Shown: in pieces, positions 1-9,190 of the stretch
How the letters are laid out: each line of letters begins with the position of its first letter
Numbering within the stretch: position 1 is the stretch's first letter
Origin: Amycolatopsis lurida
GTDB lineage: Bacteria; Actinomycetota; Actinomycetes; Mycobacteriales; Pseudonocardiaceae
Length of the DNA: 64,000 nt
Direction of reading: 5' to 3'
NCBI RefSeq assembly: GCF_900105055.1
Contig: NZ_FNTA01000004.1
Location: 1,736,001-1,800,000 of the forward strand
Notes under the pieces: generated by a model
The model's database searches: none
What the model saw: the letters and a program-made list of their open reading frames with translations, nothing else
What the model was told of the DNA's origin: nothing
Made by a program: the position numbers and the translations under genes

Positions 1-162
1 GCGGAACAGGTCCCAGGTGCCGCCGGACGCGCCGCGTGCCTCCAGGATGGCGAACGTCTTGCCCGGGTTCTCGGTCTTCAGATAGCGCGCGGCCCCGATC
101 CCGGAAATCCCGGCACCGATGATGACCACGTCGAGGTGCTCGACGGGGGTGCTCGTCGTCAT
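1..162 (-). CDS. flavin-containing monooxygenase, N-terminal part (cut by window edge)
   Basis: Only the first 54 codons are inside the window; the gene runs off the left edge. After a short lead ([11 protein letters not shown]) comes a Rossmann FAD-binding fingerprint [14 protein letters not shown], then a second strand ending in an acidic residue ([14 protein letters not shown]). The GGTW after that strand is typical of flavin-containing and Baeyer-Villiger monooxygenases, which use FAD and NADPH to oxygenate small molecules. The substrate cannot be told from this fragment. The ATG is at 160-162. The gene is divergent from the PucR-type regulator at 252, which is the natural candidate for its controller. 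An amine oxidase or another FAD oxidoreductase is possible, but GGTW favours the monooxygenases. Confidence 0.8.
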   Translation of the reverse strand, partial: MTTSTPVEHLDVVIIGAGISGIGAARYLKTENPGKTFAILEARGASGGTWDLFR

Positions 163-231
163 GCGGTACTCCAGCCTCGTCTCGGTTCCCTCCACGATGC
201 GGGTCGGGCGGGGAATTGCGCTAGCGCTATC

Positions 232-259
232 TGCACCATCATGATGTATGGATGGTGCA
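232..259. promoter_or_regulatory. inverted repeat overlapping the start codon of the PucR-type gene, candidate operator
   Basis: TGCACCATC (232-240) and GATGGTGCA (251-259) are perfect 9-bp inverted arms separated by 10 bp, one helical turn centre to centre. The right arm covers the ATG at 252. A second perfect palindrome, GCGCTAGCGC, lies at 218-227. Both sit in the 89-bp gap between the divergent monooxygenase and regulator genes. A dimer bound here could control both directions and block the regulator's own translation start. The function is inferred. Confidence 0.5.
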
Positions 260-1496
260 AAGTGCCGCATCACCGTGGCCGACCCTCTCACCTGAGGCGC
301 GTGACCTCTTCCGGCGGGGCGCGGAGATCGTGCTGCATCCGCGTGCCGAATGGATCGAGGAGCTGCACGAGGCCTCGCTCGGCGGGGACAGTATGCGCGC
401 GGTCGCCGAGGACCCCGTGCTCACCGAGGGGACCAAACGCGCCAATCTGGCGAATCTGCTGCACTGGGCGGCCGCCAACGTGCAGCGCCCCGGTGAACGG
501 GTCGCCGCCAACCTGAACCGGGAGGTACTGGACGGCGCTCGCGACATGGTGCGCCGCGGCTTCGACTCCGGCGGCCTCGACGCCTACCGGCGGGCGCAGG
601 GAGTCGCCTGGCGCCGGTGGATCGAGATCTGTTTCGACCTCACGTCGGACCCGGTCCTGCTCCGCGAACTGCTGGACGTCTCGTCGCTGTCGATCACCAC
701 GTTCATCGAGGACACCGTCGCCGCGGTGTCCGAAAGGATGGCCGCCGAACGCTCGGAACTGACCCGCGGCGCCCACGCCGAACGGCGGGCCACGGTCACG
801 CTGCTGCTGGAAGGTGCGCCCATCAGCCGTTCACGGGCCGAAGCCCAGCTCGGCTACCCGCTCGCCGGCCCGCATACGGCCGCGATCGTCTGGAGCGGCT
901 CGGCGACACCGTCGTCCCAGGAACTCGAAACCGCCGCGGAGACGCTCATGCGGGCGAGCGGCGCTTCACACCGGCTGACCGTCGTCGCCAGCGCCGCCGC
1001 CCTGTGGGTCTGGCTGCCCGGCCGGACCCCGCCGCGCGCGGACCGGCTCGCCGAAGACCTCGCGCCGCACGCGGGCGTCCGGATCGCGCTGGGACGGCCC
1101 GGCAGCGGGATCGACGGGTTCCGCCGCAGCCATCTGGACGCCGCCGCCACCCAGCGGATGCTCGCCCGGCTCACCTCGCCGCAGCAGATCGCGCGGTACC
1201 AGGACATCCAGCTACTCGCCCTGCTCACCGGCGATCCGGCGCAGGCGGACGAATTCATCGCGGACACCCTCGGCGAACTCCGCCACGCCGACGCCGAGAC
1301 CCGGGAGACCGTGCGGGCCTACGTGCACGAACTGGGCAACACGACGCGGACCGCGGAGCGGCTCTACACCCATCGGAACACCGTCGTCCGGCGGCTGGCT
1401 CGGGCCGACGAACTACTCCCCCGGCCGCTGGCGGAGAACGCGGTGGACGTGGCCGTCGCGCTGGAAACGTTGCGGTGGCTGGGAAGCGGCGCTTGA
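252..1496 (+). CDS. PucR/CdaR-type transcriptional regulator
   Basis: A 414-residue protein with the layout of PucR-family activators: a helical N-terminal sensor region (about 1-180), a central GGDEF-like/CdaR region (about 190-310) and a C-terminal helix-turn-helix. The HTH is seen as [18 protein letters not shown] near residue 360, followed by LETLRWLG at the end. In this family the HTH is fused behind a variable sensor and usually governs neighbouring catabolic or redox genes. The divergent flavin monooxygenase is the likely target. The start is taken as the ATG at 252, which lies inside an inverted repeat that may be autoregulatory. It ends 7 bp before the stop of the convergent TPR gene. 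Confidence 0.88.
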   Translation: MVQSAASPWPTLSPEARDLFRRGAEIVLHPRAEWIEELHEASLGGDSMRAVAEDPVLTEGTKRANLANLLHWAAANVQRPGERVAANLNREVLDGARDMVRRGFDSGGLDAYRRAQGVAWRRWIEICFDLTSDPVLLRELLDVSSLSITTFIEDTVAAVSERMAAERSELTRGAHAERRATVTLLLEGAPISRSRAEAQLGYPLAGPHTAAIVWSGSATPSSQELETAAETLMRASGASHRLTVVASAAALWVWLPGRTPPRADRLAEDLAPHAGVRIALGRPGSGIDGFRRSHLDAAATQRMLARLTSPQQIARYQDIQLLALLTGDPAQADEFIADTLGELRHADAETRETVRAYVHELGNTTRTAERLYTHRNTVVRRLARADELLPRPLAENAVDVAVALETLRWLGSGA

Positions 1497-1502
1497 GACA
1501 GT

Positions 1503-4502
1503 TCACTCGAGCGTGTTCACGGACCAGGGCGGCGAGACCGTACCGTCGGGCGTCACTCCGTACTTGCGCAACCGGAGGCGACCGCTGCGGTCCTTCATCT
1601 TCGCGAAGAGTGTTTCGATGCTTCCCCACGCCTCGGTATGCCCATGGGCCAGGGCGATGAGGTAGTGATCCAGGGCATCGGTGTAGCGGGCTTCACGACG
1701 CAGCTGATCGGCGAGACACACGCGAGACTTCACGTCACCGGCGCTGATGCCCCTTTCGAGGAGGGCGATCCCCTTCTCCCGGTGTTCTTTTCGCTCCAGG
1801 AGCGACATCGCGACCGAGGCGACGGCCGCCGTGTCGGAGTTCGCGAGCTGTTTCTCGAGTTCTGCCAGCGCCTTCTCGAATTCCCCTTCGACCGCCAGCG
1901 CGAGCACATGATTATGGGCGTAACGCGGATCAGCGGCGTCACATTTTTCGAGAAGGCGTTTGGCGTCGTAGGAACGGTGCAGGTCCAACTGCACCTCGAC
2001 GGCGCGCATACGCGCGGGCGCGTATCCCTCGGCCACCGCGGTCGTGAAGGCGTCCACCGCCGCGGTCAGTTTCTTGCCCCGCACCGCGACCGGCCCGAGA
2101 CTCCGCTCGAACAGACGCGTGTCGGTCTCCGCTTCCACCCGATCGGCCGCGACCAGTCCTTCGGCGACCCAGCAGAAGGCCTGCCCCTTGCCGACGTCGG
2201 CTTGCCGCGAATAGCTGTTCACCACGTGGGCGATGGCCCCTTCGTGGAGCAGGAAGTCACTGAGCGGGACGAGAATGTCCGGAGTCGAAAGGTCGACGGT
2301 TTTGACGTACCACTCGAAAGCCTCCTTGTAGCACCCTGCCCGGCACAGCGCAGTGGCCAGGTCTTCAGGCCGCGGTGCCCGTTCGAACCGCTGGGCGCGG
2401 CGAAAAAATCCGATGGCCTCGGCCGTCCACCCCGCGGCCGCCGACACCTCCGCAGCTTTCGCCAGGGCGGATTCGTCGCCCTCGTCGATGGCTTGCTGAT
2501 AACACTCGAGCGCGCGCCTTATCAGCCCCTTGGCGGCGAGAACATCACCGACCGCGGTGAACGCCTCGGGGTTCCCTTTCGCCGAGGCGTTCACCGCATG
2601 CGTCATCGCCACATCGAAGAAGCCCGCCAAGGCGTTGATCCGCGCGGCGGACGCCAGTGCGCCCGGGACCTCGCAGTCGACCGCCGTCTCACTCCAGTCC
2701 AGTGCGTCCTCGAGGAGATGGTGCGCGACCAGGATCTCCGCGCCGAGCAGGTAGGCGTGATGCTTGCCCGCGACGCCCAGGCTCTCCAGGGTGTCCAGGG
2801 CGTACTTGATCTCCTGGTGATCCGTGAGCATGTCCGCGGCGGCTCGCAGGATCTCCGGGCTGTTGTGGTTGTCCAGGGACATCAGCCATTCCACCGCCGA
2901 CGGCACACCGGTGGTGACGGCCAGCATGTCGGCGGCGACGGCGGCGGCCGTGCCGTCGCCGTGCTGCGCGAGGTCGCCGTAAAGGCGCAGTGCGTCCTTC
3001 CGCCGCCCCAGATCGTTGTACGCCATGGCCGTCAGGGTGGTCGCACGCTTGTGCCGCCGCTCGACCAGTCTCGCGAGGCAGTGGACGACTTCTTCCGGCC
3101 GCCCGGCCGACAGCAGCATCTCGGCCGCGGCGATCTTCGCGTCGTGGCCGGCGTCGAAGTGGGCGTACTGTTCGAGCGCTTCGTCGATACGACCGGCACG
3201 GCTCAGCAGTCCCGCCAGATCGAGCCGGGCCCTTTCCTCGCCTTCTTTCGCAGCCCGGAGATAGAAGCGGGCCGCTTGTTCGAGGAGGCCCCGCCTTTCA
3301 CACTCCTGGGCCATCGCGGACAGGCTCGTCCGGCCCGCGTGGCGAATCAAGACGTCCCAGAGGCGCTTGTCAGGCAGGCGCGGCCGGGCGATGTCGGCCA
3401 CTTGCCTGCGTTCGAGGTAGTCGTCGAACCGGTAGAACCGCGGGCCGCCCGCCGCCTCACGCTCGACCAGGACGCTCCGCCCGCCGTTTCCTCGACGGGT
3501 CAGTTCGTCGATCGCGTCGGAGAACCATCGGTCGCCGAGGCCACTACGCGCCCCCGAAGACAGATGCAGAGCCGAACCCGCCTCGAGAAGGTCGAGCGGC
3601 AGCCACGGACCGTGCGCGGCGACGAGCGCGTCGACCGCGCAGTCGAGGATCGCCCGCTCGCCCGCGCCTGCCGTGTCGTAGCGCTCCTGAAGGTCAGGAA
3701 CGTCGACGAGGTACTGGATCACGCGTCCCGCCTCGGCACGCGAGACCGCTTCGGCGAGCCGCGGATCGGCGCACGACAGGGCCCTGTCCTCCTCCACGCC
3801 GCTGAACGTGTCGGGCACGACGACGCTGCTGCCCGCCAAGAGCAGGCGAACATGGGGAAAGAGATCCTTGCCCTCCGAGGGCTGCGCCGTCAGCAACCGC
3901 CAGAACTTGGTGCGCAGCGTCGTGATGATCAGCACCGGCCCGCGCTCGGCATCGTGAAGCAGCTCCCGGAGGACCTTCGCGATCTTGTTGCCGACGCCGG
4001 CGCCGGGTTCCTTGAAGTAGCGCTCGGCCTTCGGCAGCCAGATGGCCGTTCGCGGCCCGACCTTTCCGAGCGAGTCCAGCAACTCGCGCGGATCACTGGG
4101 GCTGATGCTCGGCATCAACCACCAGTCGGCCATCCAGGGGTCCGGCTCCCCCGGCCGTGTCCATCGGATCGCTTCCCACGCGGAGCGCTTCTTGCCCGCC
4201 GTCGATTCGCTGATGAGGGTGACGATCCCGCTCGCCCCTCCGACGACCGGCGCGACCTTCGCGCGAAGGGAGTCGTCGTGGTCCCGCCGAACGTACGCGG
4301 TGTCATCCGGCAAGCCCGCGATGTCCCGGATCGTGCCCCGCACCGGCAGGATCTCCAACCGGCTCGGCACGCACTCGGCCAAGGACACACCCATGGTGGC
4401 CTCGGGCACGCGTTCCAGCCTGCCCAGGTTGAGCACGTCCACCAGCTCATCCGCCTCTTTCACCGATCGGTCCGTTCGGGGTGCACGGCAGCAAGTCACC
4501 AC
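1503..4502 (-). CDS. large TPR-repeat protein with degenerate P-loop NTPase-like N-terminus
   Basis: A protein of about 999 residues. Residues 50-330 resemble the NTPase part of a family of actinobacterial TPR proteins. A YVRRDHDDSLR segment comes first, then ISESTAGKKRSAWEA where the family normally has GxSTAGKTRxAYEA, so the Walker A glycine and Thr/Ser are altered. A hydrophobic strand (GPVLIITTLRTKFW) could be Walker B/sensor 1. From about residue 400 to the end there are 12 or more helical pairs of TPR/Sel1 type (LDLAGLLSRAGRIDEALEQY, AKAAEVSAAAGWTAEAIGFF). No signal peptide or membrane helix is seen, so it is probably cytosolic. It lies 126 bp downstream of the EACC1-like gene on the same strand. 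The start is unsure: GTG GTG at 4502/4499 is used, and a GTG at codon 14 is possible. Enzymatic activity is not shown. Confidence 0.7.
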   Translation of the reverse strand: MVTCCRAPRTDRSVKEADELVDVLNLGRLERVPEATMGVSLAECVPSRLEILPVRGTIRDIAGLPDDTAYVRRDHDDSLRAKVAPVVGGASGIVTLISESTAGKKRSAWEAIRWTRPGEPDPWMADWWLMPSISPSDPRELLDSLGKVGPRTAIWLPKAERYFKEPGAGVGNKIAKVLRELLHDAERGPVLIITTLRTKFWRLLTAQPSEGKDLFPHVRLLLAGSSVVVPDTFSGVEEDRALSCADPRLAEAVSRAEAGRVIQYLVDVPDLQERYDTAGAGERAILDCAVDALVAAHGPWLPLDLLEAGSALHLSSGARSGLGDRWFSDAIDELTRRGNGGRSVLVEREAAGGPRFYRFDDYLERRQVADIARPRLPDKRLWDVLIRHAGRTSLSAMAQECERRGLLEQAARFYLRAAKEGEERARLDLAGLLSRAGRIDEALEQYAHFDAGHDAKIAAAEMLLSAGRPEEVVHCLARLVERRHKRATTLTAMAYNDLGRRKDALRLYGDLAQHGDGTAAAVAADMLAVTTGVPSAVEWLMSLDNHNSPEILRAAADMLTDHQEIKYALDTLESLGVAGKHHAYLLGAEILVAHHLLEDALDWSETAVDCEVPGALASAARINALAGFFDVAMTHAVNASAKGNPEAFTAVGDVLAAKGLIRRALECYQQAIDEGDESALAKAAEVSAAAGWTAEAIGFFRRAQRFERAPRPEDLATALCRAGCYKEAFEWYVKTVDLSTPDILVPLSDFLLHEGAIAHVVNSYSRQADVGKGQAFCWVAEGLVAADRVEAETDTRLFERSLGPVAVRGKKLTAAVDAFTTAVAEGYAPARMRAVEVQLDLHRSYDAKRLLEKCDAADPRYAHNHVLALAVEGEFEKALAELEKQLANSDTAAVASVAMSLLERKEHREKGIALLERGISAGDVKSRVCLADQLRREARYTDALDHYLIALAHGHTEAWGSIETLFAKMKDRSGRLRLRKYGVTPDGTVSPPWSVNTLE

Positions 4503-4628
4503 CCCTCGGTGGGACTCGCGCCTGCTTTCGACCGTGGCGGAAGCCGTCCGAAGCAGCCAGGTGTTTCAGTGGTCCTTCGCCCAGCGGTCGATACGGCCGA
4601 GCAGCGGCGTGAGCGACTTCGTTAGCGC

Positions 4629-4994
4629 TTACCGCCCGGTTTCACCCGATCGTGCCGGGCGGCCGCCGTCCGGTTCGTCCGGCCACAGTGGAAGGTCGAG
4701 GTTTCGCAGCATGGCGCGCTGTTCGGTGGTCAACTCACCCTCGACCGTGATCGTGAACGGAGGCGTTTCCTTGCGGGAGCGCAGGAAGTTGCCCCAAGCG
4801 ATCCCCAGATTCGCCAGCCCGGTCAGGGAACCGATGGACATGCAGATGACCTCGAAGTCCCCGATCTCCCCCGTGCTCCGGGATCCCGCGAGGCTGATCG
4901 TCGCGGACCGGGTCACGTCGGCGTCGTCGCGGAGCCAGCTGTAGAACTCGGTCAGCGCTTGTTCGTCGCCTGCGGCGTTGATCGTCAGCTCCAT
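4629..4994 (-). CDS. EACC1-like small protein (effector-associated constant component)
   Basis: A 121-residue protein starting MELTINAAGDEQAL with an acidic segment FYSWLRDDADV. A small hydrophobic helix follows (ICMSIGSLTGLANLGIAWGNFL), then basic RSRKE and a beta segment FTITVEGEL. This order (strand, helix, Gly-rich hydrophobic helix, basic turn, strand with the look of an ITVEG element) is that of the EACC1 family. Members sit next to variable effectors such as peptidases, TPR/NTPase proteins or toxins in actinobacterial conflict systems. Here the neighbour is the P-loop/TPR gene at 1503-4502. The start ATG at 4994 has a purine-rich GGGAGG just upstream. The family call rests on pattern recognition only; its molecular role is not known. 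Confidence 0.6.
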   Translation of the reverse strand: MELTINAAGDEQALTEFYSWLRDDADVTRSATISLAGSRSTGEIGDFEVICMSIGSLTGLANLGIAWGNFLRSRKETPPFTITVEGELTTEQRAMLRNLDLPLWPDEPDGGRPARSGETGR

Positions 4995-5091
4995 GGGACC
5001 TCCCTCGAAGTGCTGTCCCTACCAGTCGCGGCCCCGGGCCGGGGCGTAACAGGGAATCGGCGCCGCCGGGCGAAACCTCTAGATTGAGGGC

Positions 5092-5871
5092 ATGGTTTCC
5101 ATCGCCGAGAAGGCCACCCGGCTGCAGGAATTGCACGCCGCCCCCGAACTGCTGCTCGTCGTCAACGTCTGGGACGCGATCACCGCGAAGGTCGTCGCCG
5201 AAACGCCCGGTACGCAGGCGCTCGCCACCCCGAGTCACGGTATCGCCGCCGCCCGTGGCTATCCCGACGGCGAGGTGATCCCCCGCGACGAGATGATCTC
5301 CGAGGTCGCCCTGATCGTGCGGGTGGCGGGCGATCTGCCGGTCACCGCGGACCTGGAGGCCGGTTACGGCGACCCGGGCGGCACGGTCGCCCGGGCGATC
5401 GAGGCGGGCGCGGTCGGTTGCAACCTCGAAGACCAGATGAAACCGCTGGACGAGTCGGTCAAGGCCGTCGAGGCCGCGGTCGCCGCCGCCCAGTCCGCGG
5501 GGATCGACTTCGTGCTCAACGCCCGCACCGACGCCTTCCTCCGGGCGGGCGACCGTGACCCCGAGGAGGTGCTGGCCGACGCGATCGCCCGGGGCCGCGC
5601 GTACCTGGACGCCGGCGCGTCGAACGTCTTCGTGCCCGGCAAGCTCGACGAGACCCAGGTCGGCAGGCTGGTCGAGGCGCTGGGCGAGCGCAAGGTGAAC
5701 CTGATCGGCGTCCCGGGATCGATCCCGCTGGCCACCGCCCAGAAGCTCGGCGTCTCCCGGGTGTCCTACGGGCCGTTCAGCCAGAACGTCGCGCTCACCG
5801 CGCTGGCGAAGCTCGCCGAAGACGTCTACGCCGGCGGCGGGCTGCCCGCCGACATGCGCAAGCTGAACTGA
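5092..5871 (+). CDS. isocitrate lyase/phosphoenolpyruvate mutase family enzyme
   Basis: A 259-residue single-domain TIM-barrel protein of the ICL/PEP-mutase superfamily. These enzymes make or break C-C or P-C bonds next to a carboxylate using Mg2+. Visible markers are VVNVWDAITAKV (substrate loop strand), a TADLEAGYGD metal-binding stretch, GCNLED with the conserved acidic pair, and NARTDAFL. The lyase signature KKCGH is absent, so it is not isocitrate lyase proper. Carboxyphosphonoenolpyruvate mutase-like or 2-methylisocitrate lyase-like activity is possible, and the substrate is open. The ATG at 5092 follows a 97-bp gap from the divergent EACC1-like gene. The YjdF-like gene follows after 34 bp in the same direction. 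Confidence 0.88.
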   Translation: MVSIAEKATRLQELHAAPELLLVVNVWDAITAKVVAETPGTQALATPSHGIAAARGYPDGEVIPRDEMISEVALIVRVAGDLPVTADLEAGYGDPGGTVARAIEAGAVGCNLEDQMKPLDESVKAVEAAVAAAQSAGIDFVLNARTDAFLRAGDRDPEEVLADAIARGRAYLDAGASNVFVPGKLDETQVGRLVEALGERKVNLIGVPGSIPLATAQKLGVSRVSYGPFSQNVALTALAKLAEDVYAGGGLPADMRKLN

Positions 5872-5905
5872 GCGAGCCGGGGCCCGTCGCAGTAGGGTCC
5901 CACGC

Positions 5906-6529
5906 ATGGTGCGCGGAGTCGGCCGGACGGAAGGGATCCTGCTGGCCGGCTCCGTGGTCGCCGTGCTCGTGGTGACCGGTGTCCTGGCCAGGTCCCCCGG
6001 CACCTGGCTGCTGGAAGTCGTCTGGGTGCTGATCGGGCTGCCGCTGGTGGTGGCCCTGCGCAAACGTTTTCCCTTGACCCGCCTGCTGTGCTGGCTGCTG
6101 GTGCTGCACGCGATCGTGCTGTGTTACGGCGGGCAGTACACCTACGCGGAGACCCCGGCCGGGGAATGGGTGCAGGGGCTGATGGGCACTCAGCGGAACA
6201 ACTACGATCGGTTCGCCCACGTCGTCCAGGGTTTCGTCCCGGCGATCGCCGTGCGCGAGGTGCTGCTGCGCCGGACGCCGTTGCGGCCCGGTGCCTGGGT
6301 CGCGTTCCTGACCGTCTGCGTCTGCGTGACGATCGCCGCCGGTTTCGAGTTCGTGGAATGGCTCAGCGCGATGGTCGCCGGTGCGGGCGCGGACGATTTC
6401 CTCGGCACCCAGGGAGACGTGTGGGACACGCAGTGGGACATGTTCCTCTGCCTGTGCGGCGCGGTGCTTTCCCTGCTGATCTGGCGCAGAGTGCACGATC
6501 GGCAACTCCGGGACGATCGCGCGGGTTAG
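5906..6529 (+). CDS. YjdF/DUF2238 family integral membrane protein
   Basis: A 207-residue protein with about six hydrophobic helices. Two segments are diagnostic of the DUF2238 family (E. coli YjdF): NNYDRFAHVVQGFVPA near residue 98 and FLGTQGDVWDTQWDM near residue 170. Conserved acidic and histidine residues in or near the membrane (D, H, E in VEWLSAM) suggest an intramembrane active or ion-binding site, but no reaction is established for the family. It sits between the PEP-mutase-type gene and the kinase gene on the same strand. The spacing to the kinase ATG is 25 bp, so the three could be co-transcribed. Confidence 0.85.
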   Translation: MVRGVGRTEGILLAGSVVAVLVVTGVLARSPGTWLLEVVWVLIGLPLVVALRKRFPLTRLLCWLLVLHAIVLCYGGQYTYAETPAGEWVQGLMGTQRNNYDRFAHVVQGFVPAIAVREVLLRRTPLRPGAWVAFLTVCVCVTIAAGFEFVEWLSAMVAGAGADDFLGTQGDVWDTQWDMFLCLCGAVLSLLIWRRVHDRQLRDDRAG

Positions 6530-6554
6530 AGTTCTCGCGTGACTGGGGAACCGC

Positions 6555-7937
6555 ATGACGCCGCGCGTCGGTGAGGACTTCGGGGGGTTCCGGATCGACG
6601 GGATCCTCGGCCGCGGCGGGATGGGCGTGGTCTATCGCGCGTGGCAGCACCGCATGCGGCGACCGGTGGCGCTGAAGGTCCTGCCACCCCACTACGCCGA
6701 AGACCCGGTGTACCGCGAACGCTTCGGCCGTGAGGCGGCGGCGCTGGCCAGGCTCGATTCGCCGCATGTCGTCGCGGTGTACGACCACGGCGAGGTGGAC
6801 GGCTGCCTGTACCTGGCGATGCAACTCGCCGACGGGCCCGACCTGGCCAAGGTGCTCGAAACCGGGCCGATGGACCCGGACCGGGCGCTGGCGGTGGTGG
6901 ACCAGGTGGTCTCAGCGCTCGGTGACGCGCACGCGATCGGCGTCGTGCACCGTGACGTCAAGGCGGCCAACGTCCTGCTGCGGCCTCGCGCCGCGCACCA
7001 CGACGAGGATTTCGCCTATCTGTGCGACTTCGGCATCGCGCGGTCGGCCGAGATCGACCGCGGCGCGGAGACCAGCGGCGTGATCGGCACCGTCGGTTAC
7101 ATGGCGCCAGAACGTCTTCGCGGCGAACCCGCCACCGCCGCTTCGGACGTCTACGCGGTGGGCTGCCTGCTGTGGGTGACGCTGACCGGCGAGCTGCCTT
7201 ACCACGGCAGCCAGCCCGAGGTGATCGTGGCGCACGACAGGGCACCGATCCCGCAGCTGGTGGTCGGCGATCCGCGCACCGTCGCGGTCAATGATCTACT
7301 GAAGTCGTTGCTGGCCAAGGATTCCCGCGACCGTCCGACGGTGCGTGAAGTACGCGACCGGATCCGGGCCATCCGCGCCGAGGCGCTGCCCGCCGGTGTC
7401 GCCGTCGAGCCGCCTCGCCGCCGCCGGACCGGTTTGGTGGCGGGTCTGGTGGCCGGTGCCGCGCTGGTGATCGCGATCGTGCTGGCGGCGGTCTTCCTGA
7501 TGGCGCCGGGGCCACCCGCCGCCGACCGGATCGGCCGCAGCACGCCGTCCGGGCTCACCTGCGCACCGGTGGCGGCGGCCGATGAGGGGGTCCGTGCGCA
7601 GGTCGTCTGCCAGACCGGCGGTGAAACCGGCGAACTCCGGATCGCCGCCCTCGACGACGCCGACGCGGCCACCGCTTACCTGCGCACCGGCGCGGGGACG
7701 GATCCGGCCGGTCTCACCGCCGGCAAATGCCCCGCCGACCTGCCCGCCAAGCAGTCGTGGTCGCGCGACGGGCACCGCGGCACACTCGTGTGCACGGTGC
7801 TCGGCACGACCACCCGGTACGCCTGGACCGACGACGAACACGCCACCGTGTCGGTGCTCGACGGCCGCCTCGGCACGCCTTATCCCGCCGATCTGCGCGC
7901 CGTCGAGGACTTCTTCGCGGCGATCCGGTTCGGCTGA
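6555..7937 (+). CDS. membrane-anchored Ser/Thr protein kinase (PknB type)
   Basis: A 460-residue protein. The kinase domain is complete: GRGGMG loop (19-24), invariant lysine in VALKVL (K41), HRDVKAANVL with catalytic Asp134, DFGIA metal motif near 159, GYMAPE near 180 and DVYAVG near 200. Basic residues (RRRR) precede one membrane helix at about 290-315, so the C-terminal 145 residues should be outside the cell. That part has no PASTA repeats and resembles no sensor I know. It has four cysteines that could form disulfides. A convergent pair of membrane proteins and a BTAD-FHA regulator follow. FHA proteins bind phosphothreonine, so the regulator at 10277 is a plausible substrate, by analogy with PknH-EmbR of M. 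tuberculosis. The substrate link is inferred. Confidence 0.93.
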   Translation: MTPRVGEDFGGFRIDGILGRGGMGVVYRAWQHRMRRPVALKVLPPHYAEDPVYRERFGREAAALARLDSPHVVAVYDHGEVDGCLYLAMQLADGPDLAKVLETGPMDPDRALAVVDQVVSALGDAHAIGVVHRDVKAANVLLRPRAAHHDEDFAYLCDFGIARSAEIDRGAETSGVIGTVGYMAPERLRGEPATAASDVYAVGCLLWVTLTGELPYHGSQPEVIVAHDRAPIPQLVVGDPRTVAVNDLLKSLLAKDSRDRPTVREVRDRIRAIRAEALPAGVAVEPPRRRRTGLVAGLVAGAALVIAIVLAAVFLMAPGPPAADRIGRSTPSGLTCAPVAAADEGVRAQVVCQTGGETGELRIAALDDADAATAYLRTGAGTDPAGLTAGKCPADLPAKQSWSRDGHRGTLVCTVLGTTTRYAWTDDEHATVSVLDGRLGTPYPADLRAVEDFFAAIRFG

Positions 7938-7996
7938 GTGTCCGTTGGTGAACCCGCGTCCGCGATCGCGTCGCAGCTCCACCGACAGGCTCTGAG

Positions 7997-9190
7997 TCAC
8001 CGCGAGCCGCGCTGCCAGCGCTCCAGCAGCGCCTCCGGCGAAGAGCCCGGTGCGCCGAAGAACCAGCCGTAGATCAGTGTCGCGTCGTCGTCGAAATAGA
8101 TGGCCGGGCTGCGGTCGTCCGCCGTGACGAACCGGATGAACTGGCCGACGACCGGGCCGCCGAGGCGGTTCCAGGTCCGCACCTCGACGCTCCCGGGCAC
8201 CACCCCGCCGTTCGCCGAGTTCTCCGAACGCAGCTTGATCAGCGCGTCGTGGTCGGACGCCGAGCTGAACACCAGCATCGCGCCATCGGCCAACGGGCAT
8301 TTGACCGTCTCCGCGGTGCCGGTCGTGGCGGGGACCGCCTGGCATTTCGCGGACTGCTCGTTGAGCACGTGCGCCTGCGCGAAGTCCCACAGCGCCCCGG
8401 AGGAGAACGCGGCCCCGGGCACCTCCGGGCGCTTGAGCACCCCGAACTGACGCGCGTCGTAGAACTCCACCAGGGCGGGAAGCCCGGTTTTCCGTGCCGT
8501 CAGTGTCGCGCTGACCGGACGCGGACTGTCGACGTCCCAGTAGACCGTCGATTCCCCGGAAGGGAGTTCTCGCATCGCGAAGGCCGCGCCTTGACCGGCA
8601 TTGCCCGCCGAACGCACCGCTCCGGCGGCGCTCGCGAGCGCCCTGGACTCGGTGAGCCTGCCCGGCACGTCGTAGGTGACCAGGGTGAGGGCGTACAGCC
8701 CGGCGTCGCAGCCGACCCGTTCCATCTCACCGGGCTTCGCGGGCTGCTGGGCGCACCGGACCGCGCCGTCGAGCAAGCGGGCACCGAGCGCGCGGTAGCG
8801 GCCGGCGACCTGGTCGAGCGCGTACCGGTCCGGCGGTGGTGCCGCGGGCTCTTCCTCGCCCTGGACGAAGAGCACCACTCCGGTCGCGAGCGCGGCCACC
8901 AGCAGTACCGCTCCGCCGAGAAGCCACTTCCTGCGTGCTCGTGAGGGAAGCGCTCGTGTCGTGCGGTTCTGACGGCCGCCCCAGGTGAGCCGGTTCTCCG
9001 CGCGGGTGGGGTTCAGCGGCGGGCCGGTCTGTCCGGGGTCGAGCGACGCGGCCACGAGCGCGTCGATTTCGGCTGGAGTGAAGGCGTTTCCGGACTGCTC
9101 CAAGGCGGATCGGAGCGCCACCGGGTCGGTCAGCGCGTGGCGCCCGAAGCGGCGGACGACTTCGGCGAGCCGGGGGTCTTGGTCTTCCAT
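7997..9190 (-). CDS. membrane-anchored extracellular protein, paralogue of the upstream gene
   Basis: A protein of about 397 residues, not recognised as a named family. An N-terminal cytosolic part of about 90 residues includes VVRRFGRHALTDPVALRSAL. A basic stretch (RARRKW), one membrane helix (LLGGAVLLVAALATGVVLF) and a long extracellular region follow. The first 25 residues align with VVDRHGRDALSDPIVLTGAL of the next gene, and both end with a YFDDDAT/YFDEDAT segment about 30 residues before the stop, so the pair are tandem paralogues. The ATG at 9190 shares one base with the upstream stop (TGATG); a GTG at 9193 is the alternative. It is convergent with the kinase gene. The extracellular part has cysteines and may be a sensing or binding domain. 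Confidence 0.75.
   Translation of the reverse strand: MEDQDPRLAEVVRRFGRHALTDPVALRSALEQSGNAFTPAEIDALVAASLDPGQTGPPLNPTRAENRLTWGGRQNRTTRALPSRARRKWLLGGAVLLVAALATGVVLFVQGEEEPAAPPPDRYALDQVAGRYRALGARLLDGAVRCAQQPAKPGEMERVGCDAGLYALTLVTYDVPGRLTESRALASAAGAVRSAGNAGQGAAFAMRELPSGESTVYWDVDSPRPVSATLTARKTGLPALVEFYDARQFGVLKRPEVPGAAFSSGALWDFAQAHVLNEQSAKCQAVPATTGTAETVKCPLADGAMLVFSSASDHDALIKLRSENSANGGVVPGSVEVRTWNRLGGPVVGQFIRFVTADDRSPAIYFDDDATLIYGWFFGAPGSSPEALLERWQRGSR

Noticed and set aside
1638..4625. A 995-codon open frame on the plus strand, antisense to the TPR gene
   Set aside because: High-GC DNA leaves antisense frames open. The text is Arg/Gly/Val-rich with no family pattern, while the minus strand gives clear TPR helices.
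7938..7996. Terminator between the kinase and the convergent membrane protein gene
   Set aside because: Only a short CGCGATCGCG palindrome is present; the arms are too weak to call.
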